DNA from: Spirochaetes bacterium GWB1_60_80
GTDB taxonomy: Bacteria; Spirochaetota; Spirochaetia; Treponematales; UBA12059
Length of the DNA: 64,000 nt
Direction of reading: 5' to 3'
Assembly: GCA_001829185.1 (NCBI GenBank)
Contig: MIAR01000032.1
Coordinates: 242,414-306,413 of the forward strand
Shown here: piece by piece, positions 1 to 8,255 of the stretch
Layout of the letters: the number at the start of each line of letters is the position of its first letter
How positions within the stretch are numbered: position 1 is the first letter of the stretch
The notes under the pieces: model-generated
What the model saw: only the letters and a program-made list of their open reading frames with translations
Database searches by the model: none
Told to the model about the DNA's origin: nothing
Translations under genes and position numbers: made by a program

Positions 1-1
1 G

Positions 2-730
2 GACGGCCGACCGCTCTGCGAGGCCGACAAGAACCGCATCGGCTACCTGCCCGAGGAGCGCGGCTTGTACAAAAAGATGAAGGTCGGCGATCTGCTGACC
101 TTCCTAGCCGAGGTCAAAGGCGGCGACCGCCAGGCCAGCGCCCAACGTATCGACCGCTGGCTGGAGCGTTTCGACATCGCCGACTGGAAAGAGCGTAAAG
201 TAGACGAGTTGTCCAAGGGCATGGCTCAGAAGGTCCAGTTCATTGGCACCGTGGCGCACGATCCTGATGTGCTGCTGTTCGACGAGCCCTTTTCCGGCCT
301 TGATCCGATGTCGCAGGACATGTTGCTGGAAGCCTTTCTGGAATTGAAGCGCGCCGGCAAGACCATCCTATTCTCTACCCATATCATGGACCACGCCGAG
401 AAGATCTGCGAGCGCATTCTCATAATCAATAAAAGCCGCGAGGTGCTCAGCGGCAGCCTGGCCGAGGTTAAGCAGCGCTATGGCAGCCCGACGGTGCGCA
501 TCGAGTTCGACGGCGATGCCGCCTTCGTCAGCGGCCTGCCTTTCGTAAAAGCCTGCCGTCAGTTCCCGCGCGCCTTGGAGGTGGAACTGGCTGACTACGA
601 AGACACGGACAAGCTGTACTGCGCCTTGGCCGGCCGCGTCAAAGTGCGGCGCTTCGAACAACTCGAGCCCAGCCTGCATTCCATTTTCATCCGCTTGGTG
701 GGCGCTGCCCAGGAGGATCTCAATGCGTAA
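2..730 (+). CDS. ABC transporter ATP-binding protein (NatA-like), 5' end missing
   Basis: ATPase subunit of an ABC-2 type exporter, acting on the cytoplasmic face with the permease encoded next. The reading frame is open from base 2, so the start codon and Walker A lie left of the window; the TTG at 65 is only an internal codon. Visible motifs are the signature LSKGM, Walker B VLLFDEP with the following D-loop (SGLD), and the switch histidine in STHIMDHAE. The part after about nt 430 is the family's C-terminal extension. The stop overlaps the permease start by 8 bp, so the two are translationally coupled. The substrate cannot be told; NatA/NatB sodium export and drug or peptide export are all possible. 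Confidence 0.9.
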   Translation, partial: DGRPLCEADKNRIGYLPEERGLYKKMKVGDLLTFLAEVKGGDRQASAQRIDRWLERFDIADWKERKVDELSKGMAQKVQFIGTVAHDPDVLLFDEPFSGLDPMSQDMLLEAFLELKRAGKTILFSTHIMDHAEKICERILIINKSREVLSGSLAEVKQRYGSPTVRIEFDGDAAFVSGLPFVKACRQFPRALEVELADYEDTDKLYCALAGRVKVRRFEQLEPSLHSIFIRLVGAAQEDLNA

Positions 731-1955
731 GCTGTTGGCTATCGTCAAACGCGAATTCCGGGCCGCGACCGGCAACAAGACCTTCGTCATCATGACCATA
801 CTGGGACCCTTCCTGATCCTGGCCATCACCATCCTGCCAGGGTTAATATCCAGCGACCCGGCCATGATGACCTCCGGCAAGCCGCTGGCGCTGGTGGTTT
901 CCAATCCGCTAGTGGAGGCGGCCTTGCAGCAGAGTTTCAGCCAGCAGGGCATGACCCTGGCCAGCCTGAGCGATGAGGCTGTTGGCAAGGATGGCGTGGT
1001 GGCTGGCGATTATGCCGGCTTGCTGGTAGTGCCGCCGACCTGGCCGGAGCAGGGCGCCAGCTACTACTCGTCGAGCGGTACCGAGGTTGTTATCTTCGGC
1101 AGCGCCGAAGCCGTGCTGTCGGCCATCGCCACCCGCCAACGCATTGGCCAGGCTGGCATTCCAGCCGACCAGATTGAGCGCTTGTTGGCCGCACCGGGCT
1201 TTCAGGTCATCCAGCTGGGTGCCAACCTGAGCGAAGAGGAAAAGGGCGACGACGATTTCATGGGGCTAATGTTCACGTCGCTCGGTTTCGTGATGCTCAT
1301 TTACATGACGGTGCTGCTGTACGGCCAAATGATCGGCCGCTCGGTGGTGCTCGAGAAGACTGTCAAGACGGTCGAAATCATGCTCTCCAGCGTGTCAGCC
1401 AAGCAGTTGATGCTTGGCAAGATCATTGGCCTGGGGCTGGCCAGCCTTTTGCAGTATAGCGTCTGGATGGGTATGGCTGGCCTGGCCATCCGCCTGCTTG
1501 GCCCGGCTTTGGGTATCGCCTTGCCAGCGGCCGTCAGCATGGTCAACATGGGCTGGCTGGTGCTGTTCTTCATCCTGGCTTTTTTTCTGTACTCAGCTGG
1601 CTACGCCGCCCTGGGAGCCGCCGCCGAGGACGAGCAGCATCTCGGCCAACTGGCCTGGCCCTTGCTGATTTTTCTCATGATTCCGATGGTCATGATCAGC
1701 GCCATCGTCATGAACCCGAACAGTCCGGTGGCGGTCGGTCTGTCTTTCTTCCCGATGACCAGTCCTATCGTGATGCTGGTGCGCTTGCTGGTATCGGAGC
1801 CGGCCTGGTGGGAAATCGGCCTCTGCCTTGGCCTACTGGTGCTGGCCATTTACGGGCTGTCCATCGCGGCGGCCAAGATTTTCCGCACCGGCATCCTGAT
1901 GAGCGGCAAACGCCACAGCTTCCGGGAAATCCTCCGCTGGGTGCGTCTTCACTAG
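723..1955 (+). CDS. ABC-2 type transporter permease (NatB-like)
   Basis: Membrane subunit of the exporter whose ATPase precedes it. The 410-residue protein has one N-terminal membrane segment (about residues 20-40), a long extracytoplasmic domain (about 45-180), then five or six hydrophobic segments from about residue 185 to 390 and a short basic tail. This is the layout of the ABC2_membrane_3/NatB family. The ATG overlaps the ATPase stop by 8 bp. A strong inverted repeat just after the stop probably ends this transcription unit. The substrate is unknown. Confidence 0.88.
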   Translation: MRKLLAIVKREFRAATGNKTFVIMTILGPFLILAITILPGLISSDPAMMTSGKPLALVVSNPLVEAALQQSFSQQGMTLASLSDEAVGKDGVVAGDYAGLLVVPPTWPEQGASYYSSSGTEVVIFGSAEAVLSAIATRQRIGQAGIPADQIERLLAAPGFQVIQLGANLSEEEKGDDDFMGLMFTSLGFVMLIYMTVLLYGQMIGRSVVLEKTVKTVEIMLSSVSAKQLMLGKIIGLGLASLLQYSVWMGMAGLAIRLLGPALGIALPAAVSMVNMGWLVLFFILAFFLYSAGYAALGAAAEDEQHLGQLAWPLLIFLMIPMVMISAIVMNPNSPVAVGLSFFPMTSPIVMLVRLLVSEPAWWEIGLCLGLLVLAIYGLSIAAAKIFRTGILMSGKRHSFREILRWVRLH

Positions 1956-1960
1956 CGTTT

Positions 1961-1994
1961 AGACGGCGTCTTCGCTGAAGCTCAGACGCCGTCT
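1961..1994 (+). terminator. Stem-loop after the ABC exporter genes
   Basis: AGACGGCGTC (1961-1970) and GACGCCGTCT (1985-1994) form a perfect 10-bp stem with a 14-nt loop, starting 5 bp after the permease stop. No T-run follows, so it may be a weak intrinsic terminator or an mRNA 3' stabiliser rather than a classical terminator. Confidence 0.5.
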
Positions 1995-2070
1995 GCGTCG
2001 AGGCGACGGCGCCGTCCGGGGCGGAGAGTCCGGCTGGCTTTTCGGCGAGTACTGTAGTACATTTATTTTA

Positions 2071-5025
2071 ATGAAACACAAACTTCTGCCTATTCTGCTA
2101 TGGTTGCTGGCGGTATGCTTGTTTGGACAAGCAGTGGTTCCGTTGGCCAACGACAACCGGCTTTCTTCCGGCTACTTGCCCGACGGTACGGCATATTTCA
2201 TTCGTGCGTCCGAAGATCCGGATGACCGGGTCTGTTTCCGCTTGCTGGTCGCCGTCGGCTCGGCTATGGAAACCGAGCAGCAGCGCGGTTACGCCCATCT
2301 TGTCGAGCACATGGCCTTCAACGGTACGCCGTCTTACCCGGGGCGTGGTTTTGACCAATATCTTGCCACCATCGACAATCGTCGCGGGCTGGAAAGTAAT
2401 GCCTTTACCGGCGCCGACGATACGATTTACCTGTTTGAGTTGCCCATCAATGTATCCAACCGCCTCGAACTTGGAGTCAGGGTGCTCTACGAGTGGGCTT
2501 ACCAGCTGTCGTTCCAGCCGGAGCAGGTTGAATTGGAGAAAGGCGTCGTCCTGGGCGAGATGCGGGAGTACAATTCCGCGGATGACTACTGGACACAGCT
2601 TGAGGACAATGTCATGTACGGTGGACAGCGCTATACCGATGTCGACCCGCTTGGTACCATCGCGTCCATCCGGGCGGCCACGCCGGACAGCCTGCGCGCT
2701 TTCTACCGGACCTGGTATCGGCCGGAATTGATGGCTGTCATCGTCAGCGGCGTGGTTGACGCTCCGGCGGTTTTGGCTGAGCTGCAGGAACGTTTCCGCT
2801 CGCCCGATGGCCGTAGCCACAGCAGCGTCCGAACCAGCCCTAGTCCTATTACTAGCCCGACAGCCGTCCAAGGCGGCAGCGGCCGGACGACGCTCGGAGC
2901 CGTTATTGCCCAGGCCCAGGGCGCTGCCGCCACGTCCGCCGGCACTGCGGTGGCCACTCCAGCCGGCAACCATCCAGTAGCGCCGGCCAGCCGCTTTTCC
3001 CAACCGGATTCTTTGGCCAGTGGCATGCTCAGCCTGGCGGCCGTGGATGACGGGCTGGGGCGTACCCTCTTGCGTCTGTCGTGGCGCCGCGAACGGCCGC
3101 CAATCATCGATACCAGGCGCTATACTCAATACTTGCGCATTAAGGCCACCGAATATGCGCTTGGCCTGCGCTTGAGCCTGCTCAGCCAGCAGGGTTTGGT
3201 GCCATGGCTGTACAGTGACTGGAATTCATATCAGGATTGGGGTGGAACGCATACCTTTATCCTGGAATTCTCCGTCACGCCGGGTGAGGAGCGCGCCGCC
3301 CTCGAATCCATCGCCCGCGAACTCCAGTATTTTGCCCGCAACGGCGCATCGCGCATCGAGCAGGAATATGGCGTGTTCGAGGGCATCAATAACATGAACC
3401 ACTACGACCCGAGCGCATCGGCGTTTACCGACGAGGCCCAGAAAGCCTTTCTGTGGGGCGATGTGATTCCCAATCGCCGCCAGATCGAGAAGCTGGAATC
3501 AGACTTGAGCGATTTGTTTGAGCAAGGTCGGGCCACCGCCCTGGGACTTCAAGCCGACGACTTGCCTGACTTTACCCACGGTCTGTTATCCATCCTGGCC
3601 CCGCACTCGTCCGAGCCAGCGGCTCTTTCCGGATCCGTGGCCGAGCTGGCCGCCTTTTTCGCTAGCCAAATAATGTCGGCCGCTGGCTGGCCGGCTTCCG
3701 GTACCTTGGGTTCAGTCACGACCAGCTCCGGCCCGGCGGCCGCGTCCAGCCGGCTCAGCCTGCCGACCCCGACCGAGGGTCTGGGTCGACCGCGCCCGGC
3801 CAGCGCCCGGATTACCAGTGAGAGCAAGACGGTGATGGACGGCCGACGCCTGGTCCTGTCCAATGGCGCCACGGTTTTCATGCGACCCACCGGCGGCGAT
3901 GGCGATGCCATTTATCTGGCCGCTTGGTCACCGGGCGGAGCCAGCGCCGACCTCGCGCTGGGCCGGGAAGCCAGCTTGGCCGCGTTGGCCTTGCCGGGTA
4001 TCCTGACCAACTCCGGCCTGGCGTCGGTCCATCCCGCCATCCTAACCACCTTTCTCGCCACCACCCGAACTGATTATAATTTTATCCTCAATGATTATGA
4101 GGAATTGATTGAGGTATGGGGTAGCCGTAATAATCTGGCCGAGCTGTTCAGTTTGGTCCACGCCTTGTTTACCGGCTGGCCGACCGACCCAGCCCTGGTC
4201 AACCGGGCCATTGCCGCCTACGCCGAGGAATTGCGCCGCCAGGAGCGCCTGGCCGATGTCCAGCTGTTGAACGCCGCCCAGGCCAGTCTGAACCCGACAG
4301 CCATACCGGCGCTCACCGCCGCCGCCGTCTCGCGCCTGACCGCGAACCAAGTCAGCGCGGCCTGGCAGCGCCGTTTCGGCAATGCCGCCGATTTCAGCTT
4401 TGTCGTGGTTGGCAATTTCGAGCCGGACCGGGTGCGGGCCATGCTCAATACCTGGATCGGCGTACTGCCGGTGGCGGCCAGCCGCGATAGACTCGGTCAG
4501 TATGCGCCCAGCCTGCCGGTGGCGCGTTACTCCCAGCCGGCCGTCGGGGACAATAACGATTTTGTGCGCATCCAATGGTTGATACCGCTTCGGGATACCA
4601 ACGATGCCGCCGCTTTGGAAGGCTTGACGTCGGTTCTGTCGGAGCGGCTTTTCGCGCGCATCCGCGAGGAGCTATCGGCTACCTATTACGTGGCCTGCGA
4701 TGTCAACTATCCCTATCCCTTCCACGATCGCGCCGAGCTAGTAATCAGTTTCCGGCCGGACGACGCTAGTCGTGATTGGTTGGCGATTGTAATGGAAGAA
4801 ATTCGCGCCTTGTCTTCCGCTGCCGGTTTTGAGCCCTACCGTCACCGCTTTAGTTTGACCAGCCCGGAGGATTTCAAGTCCGACGAAGACGTCTACAATG
4901 TCTTTTTGGCCTTCGTCAAGGGTGGCCCCTACAGCCTGACCCACCAGTACTCGGTGCCGGAAATGATTGAGTTGGCGCAACGCTGGCTGACGCCGGAGCG
5001 CGCCACCGTTCTGTGGCTGGAATGA
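2071..5025 (+). CDS. Secreted M16 family zinc metallopeptidase (PqqL/insulinase-like)
   Basis: Predicted periplasmic or envelope zinc protease. Residues 1-20 look like a signal peptide. The inverted zinc motif HLVEH is at residues 76-80, with the third ligand Glu expected in the VELEKGVVLGE stretch near residue 156. At 984 residues it matches the two-lobed single-chain M16B/PqqL-type proteins, with the second lobe (no HxxEH) after about residue 590. Two low-complexity Ala/Ser/Thr/Pro stretches (about residues 248-314 and 514-587) lie between the core domains and are longer than I would expect. No good Shine-Dalgarno precedes the ATG; a small GTACT-GT-AGTAC inverted repeat lies at 2049-2060. 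The gene converges on the TonB operon with a 17-bp gap. PqqL-type proteases are linked elsewhere to TonB-dependent uptake, which would suit the neighbours. Confidence 0.9.
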   Translation: MKHKLLPILLWLLAVCLFGQAVVPLANDNRLSSGYLPDGTAYFIRASEDPDDRVCFRLLVAVGSAMETEQQRGYAHLVEHMAFNGTPSYPGRGFDQYLATIDNRRGLESNAFTGADDTIYLFELPINVSNRLELGVRVLYEWAYQLSFQPEQVELEKGVVLGEMREYNSADDYWTQLEDNVMYGGQRYTDVDPLGTIASIRAATPDSLRAFYRTWYRPELMAVIVSGVVDAPAVLAELQERFRSPDGRSHSSVRTSPSPITSPTAVQGGSGRTTLGAVIAQAQGAAATSAGTAVATPAGNHPVAPASRFSQPDSLASGMLSLAAVDDGLGRTLLRLSWRRERPPIIDTRRYTQYLRIKATEYALGLRLSLLSQQGLVPWLYSDWNSYQDWGGTHTFILEFSVTPGEERAALESIARELQYFARNGASRIEQEYGVFEGINNMNHYDPSASAFTDEAQKAFLWGDVIPNRRQIEKLESDLSDLFEQGRATALGLQADDLPDFTHGLLSILAPHSSEPAALSGSVAELAAFFASQIMSAAGWPASGTLGSVTTSSGPAAASSRLSLPTPTEGLGRPRPASARITSESKTVMDGRRLVLSNGATVFMRPTGGDGDAIYLAAWSPGGASADLALGREASLAALALPGILTNSGLASVHPAILTTFLATTRTDYNFILNDYEELIEVWGSRNNLAELFSLVHALFTGWPTDPALVNRAIAAYAEELRRQERLADVQLLNAAQASLNPTAIPALTAAAVSRLTANQVSAAWQRRFGNAADFSFVVVGNFEPDRVRAMLNTWIGVLPVAASRDRLGQYAPSLPVARYSQPAVGDNNDFVRIQWLIPLRDTNDAAALEGLTSVLSERLFARIREELSATYYVACDVNYPYPFHDRAELVISFRPDDASRDWLAIVMEEIRALSSAAGFEPYRHRFSLTSPEDFKSDEDVYNVFLAFVKGGPYSLTHQYSVPEMIELAQRWLTPERATVLWLE

Positions 5026-5042
5026 CGATGCGGGCGGAAAGA

Positions 5043-6074
5043 TCAGAAGCGGTAGGTATAGGTGCCGCTGATGCGGCGGTCGCTATTGTTGCTGAAGCTG
5101 GCCCGGCGTAAGGCCTCCAGCACCGCTTCGTCGATGTCGCTATAGCCGGAGCTGGAGCGCAACGAAATGTCGACCAGCCGGGCACCTTGCGAGGCGGGCA
5201 GGATGGAGAATACCACCACCACCGGGCGCAGGTTTTTGTCCATCTTGTATTCGGCGTTGGCTAGGTCGTAGTGGGCGTCCTCAAGGATAGGCCAGAGTTG
5301 GATGCGGCTGTTGTAATCCGGCTGTTGGTTATTAATCAGGCGCCAGCCGAGGCTGGTGCGTTCGTAGACGCGGGTAAAGGTTGTCCGGCGTTCGGCGGCC
5401 GTGTTATCCAAACCAAGCTTATCGGGGATAGCCTCGTATAGGCTCAGTGGTAGCTCGTACGGCAGAGGCATGAACAAGTTTATCGGAATCATGCCGCTGG
5501 CGCTGACTACGCCGGCGCCGCCTTCCACCATCAGGTCGTAGGAATTGCCGGCTTCCTCGCCGCGAGCGATGACGACCGGCTGCGGGGCTGGAGCTGGCGG
5601 CGTCGGCGGCTGGGTGGGAGCTGGGGTGTTTGGTGTGACTGGCCGAACCGGCGGAGCCGAGACTGGGGTGGTCGGCTGAACCGGCACCGGTGTTGGCTGG
5701 GGCGTTGGCGGTGGGGTGGTCGGCTCGGGTGGCGTGATTTCCGCCGGGGGCGGCGTTTCCGGTTCCGGCGGCGCTTCGACGGCCGGCGGGGGCGGTTCCA
5801 CGGCTTCCGATACGGCGTTTACTTCGTCCGCGCCTTCCGGATGGCCCAGCCGAATAACCACTGGTCCGCTAATGTTGGTCAATTCGATCGGACGCAGGAA
5901 GCCGGCTACCAGGATAGCCAACAAGCTTATCGAGTAGACGGTGAACACCACAACGACGGCGGTTAAAGCACGCTGCCTGTCTTGGTGCCGGAGCTTCGCT
6001 TCGCGGGACCAGGCACGGCGCCCCGGGTGAGTCGTGTCGCCAGGAAGAGGCGCGGCGGCCGATAGCGGCGTCAT
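5043..6074 (-). CDS. TonB-like energy transducer
   Basis: Links proton-motive force at the inner membrane to outer-membrane receptors together with ExbB/ExbD. The 343-residue protein has a cytoplasmic basic N-terminus, a single membrane anchor at about residues 38-60, a long Pro/Thr/Glu-rich periplasm-spanning segment (about 90-165), and a C-terminal domain. The domain ends with the TonB-box-like features VVVVFSI, a conserved Ser-Gly-x-x-x-x-D stretch and EALRRASF, as in the TonB/TolA C-terminal fold. Its start overlaps the ExbD stop by 4 bp, so it is the last gene of exbB-exbD-tonB. No TonB-dependent receptor is visible in this window. A TolA-like role is the main alternative. Confidence 0.82.
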   Translation of the reverse strand: MTPLSAAAPLPGDTTHPGRRAWSREAKLRHQDRQRALTAVVVVFTVYSISLLAILVAGFLRPIELTNISGPVVIRLGHPEGADEVNAVSEAVEPPPPAVEAPPEPETPPPAEITPPEPTTPPPTPQPTPVPVQPTTPVSAPPVRPVTPNTPAPTQPPTPPAPAPQPVVIARGEEAGNSYDLMVEGGAGVVSASGMIPINLFMPLPYELPLSLYEAIPDKLGLDNTAAERRTTFTRVYERTSLGWRLINNQQPDYNSRIQLWPILEDAHYDLANAEYKMDKNLRPVVVVFSILPASQGARLVDISLRSSSGYSDIDEAVLEALRRASFSNNSDRRISGTYTYRF

Positions 6075-6490
6075 GGCGCCTCGGGTCGTGGCTGGTTGGT
6101 AACCAGGCCAACGGCATCGATGCCATTCTGGCGCAGGGCGTCAAGCAGCTGGACTATCACTTGGTAAGGCACATCGCTGTCGGCCGACAGGCTCACCTGT
6201 AGGCTGGCCGGGTCCTTGCCGGCCGTTTCCGAAGCGATGACGGCGGCGGCGCCTTGGGCGTTGGTCAGCACCTTGTTGATGTAGACGTCGCCGGCCGCCG
6301 TGGCCGAGACGGTCAGTTCGGCCACGGTGATGACGGCGGCGGTGCTGGAGTCAGGCAGGGTAAGGTCGATGCCAGGCGCGGTCTTGAAGGTGCTGGATAT
6401 CATGAAGAAGATAACCAGCTGGAAGACCACATCGATCAGCGGCGTCAGGTCCACCATGATGTTTGGTTTGAGGCGGCGCTCGATGATCAT
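6071..6490 (-). CDS. ExbD/TolR family biopolymer transport protein
   Basis: Proton-channel partner of ExbB. The 139-residue length is typical. One N-terminal membrane segment (about residues 15-38) carries the conserved aspartate in the LIDVVFQLVIFFM motif, which is needed for proton use in this family. The remainder is the small periplasmic domain. The gene overlaps ExbB by 4 bp and TonB by 4 bp, so all three should be made from one message at coupled levels. Confidence 0.9.
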   Translation of the reverse strand: MIIERRLKPNIMVDLTPLIDVVFQLVIFFMISSTFKTAPGIDLTLPDSSTAAVITVAELTVSATAAGDVYINKVLTNAQGAAAVIASETAGKDPASLQVSLSADSDVPYQVIVQLLDALRQNGIDAVGLVTNQPRPEAP

Positions 6491-7155
6491 GATTCGCTTT
6501 CCCTTGGCGCGCGCACCGGCTTGATCTCGTCGCGCCGCGCTGGCTCCTTGCGGCCGGCGGCGATCATCAGGATGAGCGTGTTTACCTGGTATTCCATCTT
6601 GATGAGGATCAGGTTTACCTTGGTGACCAAGAGGTTATAAAAAATTACGGCCGGAACCGCCACGATGATGCCGCCGACGGTGGTTATCAGGGCTTCGGAT
6701 ATGCCGCTGGCCAGGATGGACGGGTCGGTAACCGCGCCAAAGCGGCCGAGTACGCCGAATGATTTCATGGTGCCGGTGACGGTGCCGAGCAGCCCCAAGA
6801 GCGGCGCGATATGGGCGATGGTGCCGAGGATGGAAACGTTCTTCTCCAGCCGCGGCACTTCCTGGTTGGCGGCGTCCTTGAGGACTTCCTTCTGGACGCT
6901 CTGCGGGTAGCTGCGATGTTCGATGCCGACCTTCATCAGCGCCGACAGCGGCGACAGGTTGTTGTCGCAGATCGACATGGCCTCGTCGTAGTGACCCTTT
7001 TCTATGGAAGCTTTGACGCGCTGAAATAGCTTTTCCTCGTCGACATTGATGCGGTGAAAGTATAGGATACGCTCGATAATGATGATGGCGGCAACAACCG
7101 ACAGGGCCATGATGATCCACAGAACCAAACCGCCTTTAATGATGAAATCCAGCAT
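6487..7155 (-). CDS. MotA/TolQ/ExbB family proton channel protein
   Basis: Inner-membrane proton channel subunit of the TonB system. I chose the ATG at 7155 (222 residues) because AGGAG lies 7 nt upstream and the protein then begins directly with the first membrane segment (MLDFIIKGGLVLW); the longer reading from 7230 has no ribosome site. Three membrane segments are visible, the last two around the hallmark sequences IAHIAPLLGLLGTVTG and ALITTVGGIIVAVPA. It is first in the exbB-exbD-tonB operon, behind a promoter-like pair at 7288-7316 and a leader stem-loop at 7230-7258. Confidence 0.92.
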   Translation of the reverse strand: MLDFIIKGGLVLWIIMALSVVAAIIIIERILYFHRINVDEEKLFQRVKASIEKGHYDEAMSICDNNLSPLSALMKVGIEHRSYPQSVQKEVLKDAANQEVPRLEKNVSILGTIAHIAPLLGLLGTVTGTMKSFGVLGRFGAVTDPSILASGISEALITTVGGIIVAVPAVIFYNLLVTKVNLILIKMEYQVNTLILMIAAGRKEPARRDEIKPVRAPRESES

Positions 7156-7229
7156 CGGAAACTCCTGTCGGCTACTCGGGTGGGCGACCTGCTGGCCAGC
7201 CTCTACTCCCGCCGGGAAAAGATGATACA

Positions 7230-7258
7230 CCTTGGAAGGCTACGGGAGTCTTCCAAGG
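7230..7258 (-). promoter_or_regulatory. Stem-loop in the exbB leader
   Basis: CCTTGGAAG and CTTCCAAGG form a perfect 9-bp inverted repeat with an 11-nt loop between the predicted exbB promoter and start codon. It could be an operator, an attenuator or an mRNA stability element. It is not followed closely by a T-run and does not look like a Fur box. Confidence 0.4.
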
Positions 7259-7287
7259 GGCGCTTGTAAAAACAAACGACTGCTTTC

Positions 7288-7316
7288 ATTGTAACGCAAA
7301 AATGACTGAATGCCAA
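7288..7316 (-). promoter_or_regulatory. Predicted sigma70-type promoter for exbB-exbD-tonB
   Basis: On the minus strand TTGGCA (7316-7311) is followed after exactly 17 bp by TACAAT (7293-7288), close to the TTGACA/TATAAT consensus. It lies about 130 bp upstream of the exbB ATG and diverges from the promoter of the hydrolase gene. Confidence 0.55.
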
Positions 7317-7337
7317 AGCTTAGCTGGGCCTTTTGAG

Positions 7338-7366
7338 TTGCGGTTGTACTAAATTACTAGTACAAT
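7338..7366 (+). promoter_or_regulatory. Predicted promoter with overlapping palindromic operator
   Basis: TTGCGG (7338-7343), a 17-bp spacer and TACAAT (7361-7366) form a sigma70-like promoter 17 bp before the hydrolase ATG. The spacer and -10 contain the inverted repeat TTGTACT (7344-7350) / AGTACAA (7359-7365), placed where a repressor would block polymerase. A GAGGAGG ribosome site is at 7371-7377. Confidence 0.55.
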
Positions 7367-7382
7367 CCTAGAGGAGGCACGT

Positions 7383-8255
7383 ATGGATCGAGAAGCTGTT
7401 GTGGAGCTCTGGCAAGAGGTGGAAGGTCTGCGCCTGCATGGTTGGCAGGCTGGCCCGACAAAGGCTGGCCCGAAGCCGGCTCCGGTCGTCTTCCTGCTGC
7501 ATGGCGGCGGCGTCGACTCGGCCGAACTATCGTGGTGCGATACGCTGCCGGCTTTGGCGGCCAGCCACCGGGTCTATGCCTTCGATTGGCCGGGCTATGA
7601 CCAGAGCCAGGCCGCCCCGGGGGTGTCCAGCCTGGATTTGTACAGCCGACTGTTAGTCGGGCTGATGGACGGTCTGGGCGTGGTACAGGCCAGCCTGGTC
7701 GGCATTTCGATGGGCGGCGGCGCGGCCCTGCTGTTCGCCCTGACCCATCCTAAGCGGGTGGAACGGCTGGTGTTGGTGGGCAGTTACGGCCTGCAGCGCA
7801 AGGCGCCCTGGCACTTTTTGTCGTACTGCTTCGTCAAATGGCCGGCCCTGACGCGTTGGAGTTACGCCTGGGCGCGGAAGCGGCGCAGTCGCACCGCCTG
7901 GAGTCTGCAGACTATCCTCAAGCGGCCCGGTTCCATCACCGAGCGCCTGGTCGACCAGGTCAGCGCCGCCATGCGGCAGCCGGACGTCGGCCTGGCCTTC
8001 CAGAGCTGGCAGCGGCATGAGCTGCAGAAAAGCGGCTTACGCACGGTGCTAGTGGATCGGGTGGGCGAATTGCAGATGCCGGTGATGATAGTCCACGGTG
8101 GGGCCGACAGTCTGGTGCCTTTGGCGGCGGCCCGCGAGGCCAAGGCCATCAACCCGGCCATCCGCCTGGAAATCATGGACGGCTGCGGCCACTGGACGCA
8201 GCGCGATTGGCCGGATGAATTCAATCGGCTGGTACGGGATTTTCTGGGGAGCTGA
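7383..8255 (+). CDS. Alpha/beta-fold hydrolase
   Basis: Probable esterase or C-C/haloalkane-type hydrolase of the alpha/beta superfamily. The 290-residue protein has the oxyanion motif HGGG (about residues 40-43), the nucleophile elbow GISMGG with Ser109, an acid in IVHGGADSLVP and the catalytic His in GCGHW near residue 270. A lid region of basic helices lies between about residues 130 and 200. No signal peptide is seen, so it is probably cytoplasmic. It has its own promoter with a palindromic operator, and its last 35 bp overlap the convergent flavoprotein gene. The substrate is unknown. Confidence 0.87.
   Translation: MDREAVVELWQEVEGLRLHGWQAGPTKAGPKPAPVVFLLHGGGVDSAELSWCDTLPALAASHRVYAFDWPGYDQSQAAPGVSSLDLYSRLLVGLMDGLGVVQASLVGISMGGGAALLFALTHPKRVERLVLVGSYGLQRKAPWHFLSYCFVKWPALTRWSYAWARKRRSRTAWSLQTILKRPGSITERLVDQVSAAMRQPDVGLAFQSWQRHELQKSGLRTVLVDRVGELQMPVMIVHGGADSLVPLAAAREAKAINPAIRLEIMDGCGHWTQRDWPDEFNRLVRDFLGS

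Noticed and set aside
2098..3129. 343-codon open frame on the minus strand inside the M16 protease gene
   Set aside because: It has no ribosome site or recognisable domain and lies opposite a well-supported protease with signal peptide and HxxEH motif; long antisense frames are expected in GC-rich genes.
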